In this document: piece after piece, positions 1 through 11,273 of the stretch
Layout: each line of letters opens with the position of its first letter
Numbering within the stretch: position 1 is the stretch's first letter
Assembly (NCBI GenBank): GCA_964036275.1
Contig: OZ038436.1
Coordinates: 6,730,482 to 6,794,481 of the forward strand
Source: Litoditis marina
Taxonomy: Eukaryota > Nematoda > Chromadorea > Rhabditida > Rhabditidae
DNA: 64,000 nucleotides
Direction: 5' to 3'
Program-made: the position numbers and the translations under genes
The notes under the pieces: model-generated
What the model was told of the DNA's origin: nothing
The model's input: the letters and a program-made list of their open reading frames with translations, nothing else
Databases searched by the model: none

Positions 1-260
1 GAGTGCAGTGGAAATTTCACCAGAGTTCACAGTATCCCATAGAAACAGTTAGAATTACAATCAGGATCAGATTGGAAAACAAAAAGGACTTGAAGAGAAA
101 TTTGAAGACAGTAATAGTGCAGAACACGAGAGACGCAGAATAGAATCAAGATGAAAATTTGAATGAGAAAAGTGTCTTGAGAGTATCTGTGTCCGAACCA
201 CTATGAAACATGTTGTTAATTTCTCGGGCTGTTGAAGAGAGAATCAACTTCGACAGAATC
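1..260. other. AT-rich sequence without a gene
   Basis: No open frame or splice-bounded exon is visible. The phrase 'gagagacgcagaat' near 130 recurs at about 300 and, with one change, at 9,540, so this stretch is part of the local duplicated sequence described for 261-530. Confidence 0.4.
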
Positions 261-530
261 AACACTAATTTTAACACTGTAGTAGTGCACAACGCGAGAG
301 ACGCAGAATGGGGTCAATATGAAGGACATTTAGCCTGCGTACTTTGAAGGTGAATGGTGAATACCAGTTAGTGAACTAAGTTTTTAACTCAAACTCCTTG
401 TTCAAGCTTTCGCAAATTTGTCGAAATTTAAAGTACACACAATGGGAACGAATTTAAATTGCACTCGGTTTGTATTTTGAAACAAACGAACAGCAAGTTA
501 CCATTCGTGAGCAGGGTGTTCAATTGTAAG
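261..530 (+). repeat. Dispersed direct repeat, copy 1 (about 270 bp)
   Basis: This block matches 9,501-9,768 in the same orientation over about 270 bp with scattered substitutions. Both copies share 'ttttaacactgtagtagtgc', 'gcctgcgtactttgaaggtg' and 'ttgcactcggtttgtatttt'-like segments in the same order. There is no terminal inverted repeat and no open frame. It could be a non-autonomous element or a segmental duplication flanking the 0.5-9.5 kb interval. Confidence 0.8.
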
Positions 531-1064
531 TGATGGTTCATAACCGATCACTTATATTTACCGGTAACTCAGGTAACCTAGTTGATAACCTCCCTCTGTC
601 CCTTTTCTGATCGATAAAATGCTCTGGAAGTTCTTTTGATCAATACAATTGTTCGCGGACTTATGTTTTACTTTCAGGCAACGCCCCCGACAAGACACGA
701 GCAACGGCAGAGAGGGTTTTGCGACGCATCGCGCTCGGTTCCGACCATACAACTCCACTTTTCATGTTCATTCTCATTGAGTAATAAACCCCTATTGACC
801 ATGTTCTTCTCATCAACTGACCCAGCACACTTATTCCACAACTGGTAGCAGCGAATCCAATAGAACTATAATTTTCTATCGATCCCCGTCCCCGACCTAC
901 TACTCTCCTTCACTATTATAATCGCTTTCGCTGATCGTCCTATTTTCCTCTGTATTCCTATTTGTATTATGGATTTCGGATTTGAGGCTACTGCCCTCGC
1001 CCCTCTCTCCCGAATTGTTCTCTCATCTGATAACAGTTTTGAGTTAGGCTGATAGGTGGGATGG
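531..1064. other. Unannotated stretch
   Basis: Only short open frames on both strands are present, with no convincing exon. Composition from 850 to 1,064 is less AT-rich and may be the tail of the degraded coding-like fragment next to it. Confidence 0.35.
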
Positions 1065-1352
1065 CTACCCGGGTTTTTGTTGCGCCTGTTGAGGTACATT
1101 TAGGCCGACCGGTCGGAAGGCATCTTTCTGGGCTTCGAAGTTATGGCAGGGCCCTTTAGTCGTAATTTTGGAGTTTGACCAGAAAGCTCTGGCCTGCAGT
1201 AATGCACTTTTGTAATTGTAGATTGAGATGAGCAGCCACGCTATCAGCGCTTTCCAAGTTGGTGACGACTGACTTGGATGCTTGGGGACGATGTGGTCTA
1301 TTCTGTTGGTGAGGTTATTTATTGTGAGACAATTCGGTGATTTTTGTTGTAT
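1065..1352 (-). pseudogene. Coding-like fragment, unrecognised
   Basis: A 96-codon minus-strand open stretch lies between stops at 1,353-1,355 and 1,065-1,067 and has no Met. Its composition is protein-like, for example INNLTNRIDHIVPKHPSQSS and FEAQKDAFRPVGLNVPQQ. A possible acceptor (ttactgcag) sits in the middle, before GCCAGAGCT. After the stop a second frame continues with a basic, Ser/Arg-rich composition. This could be an exon or a decayed mobile-element gene. No motif allows a family call. Confidence 0.3.
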
Positions 1353-2639
1353 TCAACCTTACTATGGTTGCCCTAGTATGTATTTTTATTCTGAATTTTA
1401 TTATTGTTTCTGGTCGAATCATAATGTGGAACTAGGCGGAGACGTGAGGTAATGAGAATTTACAAAGCACACAAGAATGAATGGATGTCTACAATGAAAC
1501 AAATTTTTGAGCTGAGAAAGACGCAGAGCAAAACTAACTAATAGAGTCAGTCCGACGACAAATCGCTACATTTTATTCCACACCGAGTCTTTTTAGAATA
1601 TTACAATAAAGTTTTGTTCATAATATCAGTTCAATTGGTTTAAATTCGTAATTCGTTGTTGGTCCATCACTATACTGATAAAGTTTATTATTATTATTAT
1701 TATTTATTATTATTATGACTGAGCATAAGCATTATTATGTTTCCCAGCCCGCGCAGTCGCTAATGATTCAGAAATTGATAAGATGGAAAAACATAATTCC
1801 GCGAGCGCGACAAATCATGAATGAATGAATGAATGAAAAACATGAATGAATAAAAACATGACATTCTCAAAACATTTACATTTCGACAAACATGAGAATA
1901 CTAGCCATCAATGACGCTTTGTCCCCCATTCGTTTCAAATCAGTAGAGTTAATTGGAAAAAACATACTAGTTCATATTTTCTCTGCAATATTCCGGGACA
2001 TTCCCACTCTTCTTCGTCACTATCGGAGCCCTACTCGTTTACTTGTTACCTCACGAATAATAAAATGAGGACAGGAACAAGAACAAAAAAGAAGTATAAT
2101 GGAAGTGCTCTTTGCAAAACATAATGTTGATCAAGGAATTTCCCAGACTGCAAAAAAAATAAGTTCGATCTTCTCATTCGTACCTTTATCTGTTTCTTCC
2201 TTTATAGTTAGATTAGTTTTTTATATGTTAGAGGTGTACCATGAAAACTCTGAAATGGACTATTCCATACTGACTTAGGGGTTGAGTCTCCTTTTATCAA
2301 CGAATACAGCAAACGACCCAACCGACCATCATAGAGTGCGAAGCAAAAGATCGTTGACTGTTCACTAAAATGTGTAGCTGAACTAGTGTAGCGCACAGTT
2401 AACACACTTCAACTCAGTTTTGATCACTATATAAATATTTCATACGAATAATGCATACGTACACTTGGAGTCATGAGTCATCAATAGTTTCTTCTTTAAA
2501 TATGTCATGAATAATCAATACGTGTATTTGTAGAAATTCACTAATAAACAGTGCACACGGTCGTATAGGTTCCCTGAATAATCGATACGTATGTTTCCAG
2601 AAGTACTACCCGGGAGTGGCTTCTGCTTTTGATATTGAA
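1353..2639. other. Non-coding AT-rich stretch
   Basis: An imperfect ATT microsatellite lies at about 1,686-1,718 and a short 'atga' repeat at about 1,818-1,840. No supported gene was seen on either strand. Confidence 0.4.
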
Positions 2640-3165
2640 CCAAATGCCTCTATCAATTTTGTCAATAATCCACCGATCTTCGACTTTGCCCGTTCCTTCA
2701 TGCCAAGAGTCAAGGGGACTACACTGCCACAATGCCACCGCCATCGGAGTGGTAGGTCATGGGGAAGTAATCGATAATCAATAACTGCTCGATTGATCTT
2801 TGACTTTGCCCGTCCCTTTATGCCGAGAGTCAACTTTTTCGAGGGACTACACTGCCACAATGCCACCGCCATCGGAGTGGTAGGTCATGAGGAAGTAATC
2901 GATAATCAATAACTGATCGATTGATCTTTGCCTTTGCCCGTCCTTTTATGCCGAGAGTGAACTTTGTCGGGGGACTACACTGCCACAATGCCACCGCCAT
3001 CGAAGGGGTAGGTCATGAGAAAGTAATCGATAATAAATAACTGATCGATTGATCTTTGACTTAGCTGTCCGTTTATGCCGAGAGTAAACTTTGTCGGGGG
3101 ACTTCACTGTCACAACGCCACCGCCATTGGAGGGGTAGGTCATAGACAAAATAATCGATAGTCAG
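2640..3165. repeat. Tandem repeat, about 4 units of 128 bp
   Basis: The phrase 'tgccaccgccatcgg' recurs at 2,733, 2,861, 2,989 and (as 'cgccaccgccattgg') 3,116, so the period is 127-128 bp. Each unit carries 'gtaggtcat', 'ataatcgataatcaataact' variants and 'atgccgagagt'. Open frames across it are an effect of the repeat and not a gene. Confidence 0.9.
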
Positions 3166-3995
3166 AAATGAAAACCTGTTGTATTGAAGTTCGTAAAGCA
3201 TGCACCTTTGAAACGGGGAGTTTTGAACAAAACCTCCAAAATATAAGTTTTCAGCATAAACCATTTTCGATTCTGAATTTAGTGAATAAACGCACTCCAG
3301 TTTTTCATGCTCTGTGGCAAGGCAAAACAATGGAGAGAATGATAGTTCTTCCTTCAAACAATTTTCAAATCGATTCGAACATAGTAAACCTACTTCTCTT
3401 TTCTTTTTTTTTTGCCCCGATCAGCAAGTTTTACTTTCTTTGAGTGAAGAAAAAGAAAAAGCTAACTTCAATGGTAAATTTGACCAACATGACCAAAAAC
3501 GGTATTGAATCAGGGTCGAAACGGTTTTGAGTACATCTCTTACTGAGCACATTAACCTAATCATACCACCATCCAAAAGTCCTAGTGACACAATTATATT
3601 TTGTTCAAATGAAATAACCTAACATCATGAATTAGTTTAAAAATGGTCCCGATTGCAAGCCTCAGGCCGGACTCGACTCATTTGCGCCAAAAGCGAGGAT
3701 CGATACAGTTTTCCTAGAGTTTGAACGCACTTCAGTGTTTCATGGGCTGTAGATTAAGGGTCAACAGAAAGAGGACAGCGATAAGTTCTCGTAATTATAA
3801 TCTAATCAGTTCATTCGGGGAACAACTAAATGTAAATTGAGGGGAAAAGTCACATAAGAGAAATCGAGGAAAAAGGGTGTTTCTCAAAAAGAACCTTTTC
3901 ATCTGAAGAAATAATAAAATCTACTTCTCACACACGTTTTTGCAATGTAATTGAAAAACAGTCCAAATCCCTCCTAAATCTCTCCTTTTCTACAG
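3166..3995. other. Intron or intergenic sequence upstream of the 4-kb exon
   Basis: No earlier exon of the plus-strand gene at 3,996 could be placed here with a matching donor and phase. The only GC-richer patch is about 3,655-3,720. Confidence 0.35.
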
Positions 3996-4097
3996 AATCT
4001 TGGTTCCTTCGTGGACGCGGCTTCTGAATCCGATGGTTCCGTCGTCGTTTCCACTGGATTCACCGCTGATTGGAATAAGGCTCCTGTGTCCGTTAGG
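3996..4097 (+). CDS. Penultimate exon of an unknown plus-strand gene
   Basis: This is a 34-codon exon between a clear acceptor (ccttttctacag) and a donor (gttagg|gtaggt), phase 0 at both ends. The peptide includes NLGSFVDAASESDGS and TGFTADWNKAPVSVR. The exon is markedly more GC-rich than its flanks, as expected for coding sequence here. It joins in phase to the short exon at 4,168. Upstream exons were not found and may lie outside the window or beyond the 128-bp repeat. I do not recognise the family. Confidence 0.55.
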
Positions 4098-4116
4098 GTA
4101 GGTTGGGAACATCATT

Positions 4117-4148
4117 ATATGGTGTTGTGTGAAACATTGGAGCGAGAT
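4117..4148 (-). promoter_or_regulatory. Ruby-like module (candidate piRNA promoter)
   Basis: On the minus strand the core CAATGTTTCA is preceded by a GC-richer patch (ctcgctc) and followed by an ATATAA box about 9 nt later. It lies within the small intron at 4,098-4,167. Confidence 0.4.
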
Positions 4149-4167
4149 CACCACTTGTTTGTTTCAG

Positions 4168-4191
4168 ACTTTTCCCTTTCAGTGTGAGTAG
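4168..4191 (+). CDS. Terminal exon of the same unknown gene
   Basis: After a 70-nt intron ending in gtttgtttcag, seven codons (TFPFQCE) run to a TAG stop at 4,189-4,191. The phase matches the exon at 3,996-4,097. The intron carries a minus-oriented TGTTTCA module at 4,130-4,136. The shortness makes the call tentative. Confidence 0.4.
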   Translation, partial: TFPFQCE

Positions 4192-5775
4192 TTGTAATGA
4201 TTTCGACAAAATCGAAAGACGATTTCATTTTTTAGTTTTGGTTGACAGGCTATTCCATTCTACGTACTCAAAATTGAAAAACGACCCTGAATGCAAAACT
4301 ACTTGTAGGTCACAAGAAGTGTTGTGCACACGTCTCACACGGCGGTTTGAACAGTGCCATCTAATCTGTCTGGCACGGAGTTCCACTATTGGGAGTACCG
4401 CTAACGGTGCACGGTGAGTCGCACAGTGAAAAGGGGAAGTCCAGGGCCTTTGAGGCCCTAATAGGGCGATTAAAGGGGTAGATCCTGTCTGTTACGTGGT
4501 TGATGGGCAGGCCAATTTATTCTTGAACCAAACAACAGCCGAGTATTTTGCAACAAGTTGACTAGTAAGAAACGGTAGAAGTTTGGTCTACTATTACGTA
4601 TACCATCAACGGTTTTCCATATTTTCCCACTTTTTCAGTTCGCTAACTTCCATTATACTCTCAACTCAACAAGAAAACTACGCAGATTATAACGCACTAG
4701 TAGACATGATAAAATAAAAATCGTGGACTCCGAGATCTGTCATACTACTCAAGTGGAAATAAAAAGTACTATATCCTTCCAATTTCAGGTTACGACAACA
4801 TTTTGCGAGATTTGAATACAACATGTATTGAAGGCAGTATTGATCGCCAGAAATAGTGTATAAAGTCAAATATGCAGAAATGAGATCGAAGAGCAGAAAT
4901 ATTCCAGTTCATTTACTCTGAAGTGGAGGTGAAGTAGTAAGTAGGTTGCATTTGTCAACTTTATAGTTGCTCGAACGGCAGAAAAAATTATAATTCTAGA
5001 CATGAAACAAAAAACATTGTTGGTCTTTATTCATAAACAAAGGATACAAATAAATCGTTCATGTGCTTAGTTCTAGGTGTAAATTCATTTAGTGGAAACG
5101 GAAAATCAACATACGAGCTCTAACTCGGTTGTATGCGCGACAGTTTCTATATGAAGGGAGCGATACATTAAAAGCAATTTCCTTCCTATATGAACCAAGG
5201 AGATGTCTCAATTCTCAATATACATTTCAAATGGTGGTGGGGAGTGTAGATGTTGACAATCAACTCTAACAACGCGTTATTAGACACATTGACCTTTAAC
5301 CTTCTTTCTTAGTTGATATTTATGCATTCGAAGAAAAGGAGGTCAAACTATCTTTGTTACGGGGCACAAATATGAAATTACAAGATGGCTTAGCTGTAAA
5401 ATTGGACAAAGTTGCCGATGATATTTCTTGAAATTTGTGTCATTATTCTATTCACTTTTCTTACGGTTAACATCAGTTTTGGCTGTGTTTTTCGATTTTC
5501 AGGATTATTGTCTAAATTATCGGTGAGTTCCATGGTCAATGTTTTCATTGTTATTTTCAATTTTGAGGAGGCAGGCAGAATTAATCATCCACCACAGAAA
5601 ATGTTTGCTTATATACAATCGGTGAAACATGTGAGCTTGGTTAAAACTGAGTTTCAGCTGTCAGGCGTACGCAAACACATGAAGATAGGGATAAGGTCTT
5701 ACAATTGAAATGAATTTTTCTAGAAACAACAGAAAGAAAAAATGGTACGTTTTGTCCATATCCTAACAAAACCAC
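4192..5775. other. Intergenic stretch downstream of the 4-kb gene
   Basis: No supported gene. It contains a small hairpin (gggcctttgaggcccta) at about 4,443-4,460 and, at 5,129-5,157, a plus-strand sequence of the GCGACAG class with a TATATGAAG box. Confidence 0.4.
5608..5638 (-). promoter_or_regulatory. Ruby-like module (candidate piRNA promoter)
   Basis: The minus strand reads CACATGTTTCA, then ccgattg (7 nt), then TATATAAGC. The spacing to the TATA-like box equals that of the 18,131 and 61,854 copies. Confidence 0.5.
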
Positions 5776-6013
5776 TTTAAAGGGGGGCTACAATGAATAT
5801 TCTAATGAAAGAGCGAACTGAGACAGTTCGATATATGTCATTTTCTTACTAGAATGTACAATTCAAAGCTCAATTTCCCGAAAATTTACTAATTTTTTTG
5901 CTCAGACGCAGAGGATGATTTGGAGGGAATGAATATTGATTACGCGCACTTCTCTGATTTTCGTGTCTTTTCGGCGTTAGCCAAGTTCGGCATTCAATGC
6001 AGCCCCCCTTTAA
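5776..6013. mobile_element. Fold-back element, about 240 bp
   Basis: The sequence 'tttaaaggggggctacaatgaa' at the left end pairs with 'ttcaatgcagccccccttta' at the right end, giving about 22-bp terminal inverted repeats. It has no coding capacity and is MITE-like. Confidence 0.7.
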
Positions 6014-7320
6014 ATGAAGGGAAGCAAAAGATAAAAGTCTGATTGAACGTTCAAGAATAGGTGTGGAAAATATTCGAAGAAACACCTCACCTTAGAAAGA
6101 CCTAAGAAATTGTGCTAGAATGAGAGTATGGAGAATAGTATCGTCAAAAGCATTTTATTCCCACTCAAAAGGTGAGTGAAAACAGCATCAATGGCCTGTT
6201 GTAAGCTGAAAAGTACCTGATCGCAATTAACGAATTAACAATCACTGATTGTCATCTATCAAAATAATATTTGTTTGGTGATTTTTGAACTCTTTTTGAT
6301 TTTTGAAGAAAAAGTTTATATTGAGAAGCGAACGCTGTCTGAAAAGCAATTCAATGAATCCTGTTAGCCATATATAGACTTGAGGAAACATATACGTGAG
6401 GCAGAATCTCCTCTATAAAAAACATGTGAATATGAACTGTCAAACATATAAAAACATATGAACATAAAACATAACAACAAACAAAACATATCAACATAAA
6501 AACATATCAAAATATGAACTTTCAAAGAGTGATTCAGCCTTATAATTTAACAAAATTTTCGATTGCTTCTTATTGATTTCATGTTATTCTTACACTCATT
6601 TTTATATACAGTGAAAATGTCCATGCACATTTGGTATCGTGGTCAGAGATGTCACAGTAGTTTTTAGTCATTCATTTATCATTCGATGCAGAAGATGTTG
6701 GCCCATATACAAACGGTGAAACATTTGAGTTTTGTTGAAAGCAGATTCATTCCCCGTATCTGGAAAATCAAAATAATCTAGATTTAGTTGGAAAATTGTC
6801 CAGAAAAGATTTTTTGGGAACCCTTGTTCAATCTTGGATGGGCATTCTACAAAACAATTTTGTAGTGGAAGAAATCATTAGTCTTTGTTACTGCTTTTAC
6901 ATTGTAGAAGTACACTAAAATTATCATTTGGAAACATCAAAGTTTTTAAATTGTACCAAAATCACGTTTTCGAAAAGAATGAAAGCTCGGATGATTCACA
7001 TATGGGCGAAAAATTCCGAGTGCCGGTATCTAGCCGCTCGCGGCAGTCGCTCAGCAACAGCAACCGCCGGTCAATCAATAATAGAACAGACTAACCACAA
7101 CCGACGGTTCAACAATGTAAGCACAGCGTTCATTGCAAACATGAAAACATGTAGAAGTTGAAAAAAAAACAAGAAAAAAAATACAAATAGTTATCACTCT
7201 CTCTGTGGGGGTAAATTCAATTTTCATTATAACTCAGCTCACTCCTAACCAATTCAAGTAAAACTTGAAATATGATAATATCAAGACATTAACTTCGTTA
7301 ATGTGAGGTATAAATATTCT
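6014..7320. other. Unannotated stretch
   Basis: No convincing exon. A minus-strand TGTTTCA core with TATAT 7 nt downstream sits at 6,706-6,730. A GC-richer patch with a donor-like gtaagc at about 7,010-7,120 was not supported by a frame. Confidence 0.35.
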
Positions 7321-7640
7321 AATGATGACGTCATTCAGTATTCTGGAGACCATATGACGTCAAATTTGAAAAGTGCAAAGTCGACGTCAAATATTTTTCA
7401 AATGATGATAATCTTTGGCAAGTTGGTTATTAACGATGGAAGTTCATCTGAACATGACGTATTCTGGGATTCTGAAGACCAGATGACGTCAAATTTGAAA
7501 AGTGCAAAGTCGACGTCAAATATTTTTCAAACTATAATAATAGTTGGCAAGTGGGGTATTATGATGAGCTCAAGATGGTGTTCTGGAATTTTAATGGGCT
7601 ACTGTCTACATGTCATTATTGACATGTGCAAAGTTGACGT
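7321..7640. repeat. Degenerate duplication carrying a cluster of TGACGTCA-type sites
   Basis: Two copies of a segment reading 'atgacgtcaaatttgaaaag' then 'tgcaaagtcgacgtcaaata' begin near 7,354 and 7,481, with a decayed third near 7,620. At least six GACGTCA sites occur, including palindromic TGACGTCA at 7,326-7,333. TGACGTCA is the CRE/ATF and bZIP consensus. Whether the cluster is regulatory is inference. Confidence 0.65.
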
Positions 7641-7755
7641 CAGATATGCTTCCATTCAATTCCTAGTACTGATATCATAGTTTTCAATCTGCATGCAAAT
7701 ACAGTTCTCACCGAAAAGTTAGACATGCCTTCGGAATGTCTACAAAAAGTGTAAA

Positions 7756-8170
7756 ATTCATCAAAAAGTGGGGGACCAACAATTATGTGATTTGTACGAG
7801 CTACTCAAGGACGGCAGAACTTCTAGGGACACTGCAACAAAAAGGGTAAAATATAGAGAGTGATTATTTCAAAGTGATGATGCCACAAAAAGAGAAAAAT
7901 ATTTTGCTAACTAGTCACGGTAGATCACAATTCACAGCTTTTCGGTTCAGATAAGTTACGGAATTTGAAAATAATGAGCGAAGTTACTGTAGTCGACACA
8001 ATTATTTAGCTGTGACTTGTGATCTACTTTTCTCTTTTTGTGGAATCATCACTTTGAAATAATCACTCTCTATATTTTACCCTTTTTGTTGCAGTGTCCC
8101 TAGAAGTTCTGCCGTCCTTGAGTAGCTCGTACAAATCACACAATTGTTGGTCCCCCACTTTTTGATGAAT
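7756..8170. mobile_element. Palindromic MITE, about 415 bp
   Basis: The arms 7,756 to about 7,910 and about 8,015-8,170 are near-perfect reverse complements, beginning attcatcaaaaagtggggga at both ends. The end motif AAAAGTGGGGGACCA is shared with the fold-back at 53,800-54,137 and, with changes, the one at 12,776. No transposase gene is present, so it is non-autonomous. Confidence 0.85.
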
Positions 8171-8274
8171 CAATTTTCATTTCACTACGATTATTTTTGT
8201 TAATTTCTTTCTCTCTTTCTTAGTTAATTTCTGGCTCGTAGAATACAGAATCAACATCGATACAGCCCGTTAGC

Positions 8275-8306
8275 TTGTATGGACTTGGTGAAACAGACGA
8301 GTGCGA
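8275..8306 (-). promoter_or_regulatory. Ruby-like module with exact CTGTTTCA core
   Basis: The minus strand reads CGCACTCGTCTGTTTCACC followed by aagtccatacaagc. The core equals the C. elegans 21U-RNA upstream core. The module is nested in a larger repeated phrase also seen at 8,765 and 12,680. Confidence 0.5.
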
Positions 8307-8764
8307 GTAAAGAGTAGAATTTACGGCCATCTTATTTCTACAAAGCAGAAAGAAAACTACGCGCGGTCAAATGTCGCTCTAATAGGTTATATTTCCAAGC
8401 ACCAGGGATTGGATAATACATGAGATAGAGCTATGTTTAAATACAAAATAAGAATTGAAGACAACTTTGAAGATAGAGGGGCACAGAGTGAAAGAAGCAG
8501 AAATCAATGAAATCAATATGCGAGGATGTTCAGCATGTGAATTGAAAAAAGAAAATTGAAAATTACGCTTTTACCGATTTAACCGAGCCGAGCCGATTTA
8601 CGACAAGAATTTGTGGAAGACAAATATTGAGACAGAAAAATTGCCCAAGGGAAACGCAGCAATAAAGATGCCAGGTTGTTTAGAATGCGTACTCCGAAGG
8701 TAAGCAGACAAGTTATACTGTTAGTCAATTGTACGAGAATCAACATCTACACAGCCTGTTAGGC

Positions 8765-8796
8765 CTAATAGACTTGGTGAAACAGATGAGTGCAGG
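8765..8796 (-). promoter_or_regulatory. Ruby-like module with exact CTGTTTCA core
   Basis: The minus strand reads TGCACTCATCTGTTTCACC, then aagtctattaggcc. The downstream 30 nt also match the 8,275 copy, so the two arose by duplication. Confidence 0.5.
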
Positions 8797-8853
8797 TGAA
8801 AATCTGAAACCAATGACGTTCCACTATTTTATTGAGTCAGTGTTAGTCCGTGG

Positions 8854-9356
8854 CTATGCCATGTGACGGTTCTTCTTCGTCTTCAAGTATTGCCCGTTCT
8901 TTATGTGCCAGCGTCCAGCCACGTCACGGAAAGCTCCGGCTGGTTTTCTCGAGCTGCGACTGCGACGGCTGACGCTGCGGCGACGGCGAATCGAGCGAGT
9001 TGCGCTGCGGCGGGCAGGGCGGCGGCTAGCACTGCGGCTCACCGAGCGGCTTCGGCTGCGGCTGCGACTGCGGCTCTCACAACGAGAAGAGTTCCGTCCG
9101 CGGGCGGCAAAAGTCGGCTTGCGGTACGAGCTTTTACTCTTACGAGTGCCTGAGACGCTTCTGGATCTGGAGCGATCCTTGAAGGAGACTCTGCGGGTTG
9201 AGCGAGAGGCACGGGCAGCAGGTCTTCTAGCGGGAGTCGGCTTACGGTAGAAGCTTCTGCTCTTACGGCTGCCAGAGACGCTGCGGGAGCTTGAGCGGGC
9301 CGCGAAGGAGACTCTGCGGGTGAGCGAGAGGCGCGGGAGACGGCACGTCCGGACAT
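8854..9356 (-). pseudogene. Basic Arg/Ser-repeat protein gene, frameshifted near the start
   Basis: An ATG at 9,354-9,356 opens MSGRAVSRASRS, then the frame breaks. The long frame continues to a stop at 8,854 with RS dipeptide runs, two copies of a block (RRVSF..RSRSVSG.RKS..YRKPT), a run of RSRSRSRS, and a non-repetitive tail (GAFRDVAGRWHIKNGQYLK). In block 2 the DNA reads ctcaacccgcag; in block 1 it reads ctcacccgcag. A single missing A therefore separates the Met from the body. The composition resembles nematode sperm chromatin (protamine-like) RS proteins, but an SR splicing-type or other RS protein is possible. The call is a recent pseudogene or a sequence error. Confidence 0.6.
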
Positions 9357-9500
9357 CAGTAGAGATCAGTAGGTAGAATGGATTTTTCAATACAAGAATC
9401 AATTTTTTGTTCACAAACAAAGATTAAAACTTCGCGCGGTCACTCGCTATAATTTCTTATTCCAACCATTGATAATTCTATTTTGATGCAAAAAGAAGGT

Positions 9501-9768
9501 AAACTCTAATTTTAACACTGTAGTAGTGCACAACGCGAGTGACGCAGAATGGGATCAATACAAAGAATGTTTCGCCTGCGTACTTTGAAGGTGAATAGAG
9601 AATACCAGTTAGTGAACTAAGTTCTTAACTCAAACTAATTGTTAAAGCTTCTGCAAATTTGTCGGAATTTAAAATACACACAATGAGAAAGAAGTTCAAT
9701 TGCACTCGGTTTATATTTTGAAACCAACGAACAGCTAATTACCATTCGTAGGCAGGGTGTACAATGTA
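9501..9768 (+). repeat. Dispersed direct repeat, copy 2
   Basis: This matches 261-530 in the same orientation. See that entry for shared segments. Upstream of it, 8,470-8,780 carries further degenerate pieces of the same neighbourhood. Confidence 0.8.
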
Positions 9769-9787
9769 AACTGTTACATCAACTAGT

Positions 9788-10922
9788 TGGCCTGAGCGCG
9801 TCTGAATGCGGCACAGTTGTTACTTGAAGGGCTAGATGAGCTAGAAAACGATAAATCTTGAACCCTTGTCTTGCTCAGGTGAAAATGGACGATTTGCCAA
9901 CTTCGACGAGTTCTCAATTCTCAATATCCATTTAGTCTAGTCTTAGTCAACAATAGTCTTAGCCATTTAGTCTAGTCTTAGTCAACAATATATCTTTACG
10001 AGTTTTTTATCAAATTCAGGATAGGTTGATGAACGAAATAAAAACAACAGTTGGTTCCTATGTTTGGACAAACGAAAAAAAACAATGTACTCTTTTTGAG
10101 CTGGTTGTACATACATAGTTATAAGACTTTGCCACCCTAAGCGCGTTTGAATGTGCGACAGCTTCTATATAAAGCAAGCTTCACAATATAAATTGGTACG
10201 CCTTCAATACACGAATGAAGTACAAAATAAATAGAAATGAAAATAAGATCACCATAGTGTCTTGTTTTCTCTCGATCTTCGATGCTGTTTCATACTCCAT
10301 ATTTATATTTATAATTATAATTATTGATTTAGAATCGGGGATCAGCATTCAAGTGCGTTTGGACGTGCGACAGTTATTATATAAAGAGAGCCACACAACA
10401 GGAAGTAATTGATCAATAAAATGCGATGAAATAGAAAATAATGTGTTCATTTCTCGATAAGTGGTCGAAAAATATTGAACAACTTAAATCATGAAAACTT
10501 GGAACAGAAGGCCCTACTTTGGTAGTGCGACGTACTGTTCCCATTTGCATGAATCCATTAGCTAAGAACTAATTGATCAATCACACTTTTTTTTGTTAGG
10601 TACGAGTAAAACTCTAACGCATTAGTAACGTTTTCATTCCATAATACACACTCAAACTACTCGTTTGAAAACTGAGTCTAAGGTAGTTAGGAAATCTAGC
10701 AGAGATGAATGTGCAACGGCATCTTTGAGGAAAGTTCTATATGGAAGCATGACATTTACTTCTAATACTATATGCACATACTAATTTTTAAATGAACTGG
10801 TTGGTATCGCTTTCTCTGTCGTTTTTTATTCAAGTTTCCTCTAATTTATTCTTCATTGATTCGGAATTATTGATAAATAATGAGCTTTAACGCGTCTGAA
10901 TGTGCTTCAATATCTATAGAAA
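9788..10922 (+). repeat. Group of plus-strand GAATGTGCGACAG modules
   Basis: Five related sequences lie at about 9,788, 10,141, 10,353, 10,700 and 10,890. The best reads GAATGT-GCGACAGCTTC-TATATAAAGC (10,149-10,176). In each, 11 nt separate GAATGT-like hexamers from a TATATAAAG-like box. That spacing is identical to GAATGT-TTCA-N7-TATATAA in the minus-strand modules. No gene was found in 9,770-11,270. Confidence 0.5.
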
Positions 10923-11273
10923 GACTGTGGTACAATGGAAGGCAATATATCCTCGCCTTTCGCTTGTTAGAATTCGAACTAAGTAAAAATCCCATTAACG
11001 CGAGATAAGGCAATCACTGGGAGCATTTGAACATGCAGCTAGAATGTGAATCAAATTGTGCTTTGGAAGAGTGCACATTTCAACCTCATGTTGTAGGAGC
11101 TCAACTGCGTTTAGGTCGATGTTTAACATACTGTTAGTCAAACGGACAGTCACGTGATACACGTTATCACGTGACTCAGAAACGTGTAAAGACAAAGTGC
11201 ACGATTCCTTATTAGAATGCTCACTTTAGTGACTATTTAGTTGACTTCTAGTATACGCCGTTGTTTATAATGA

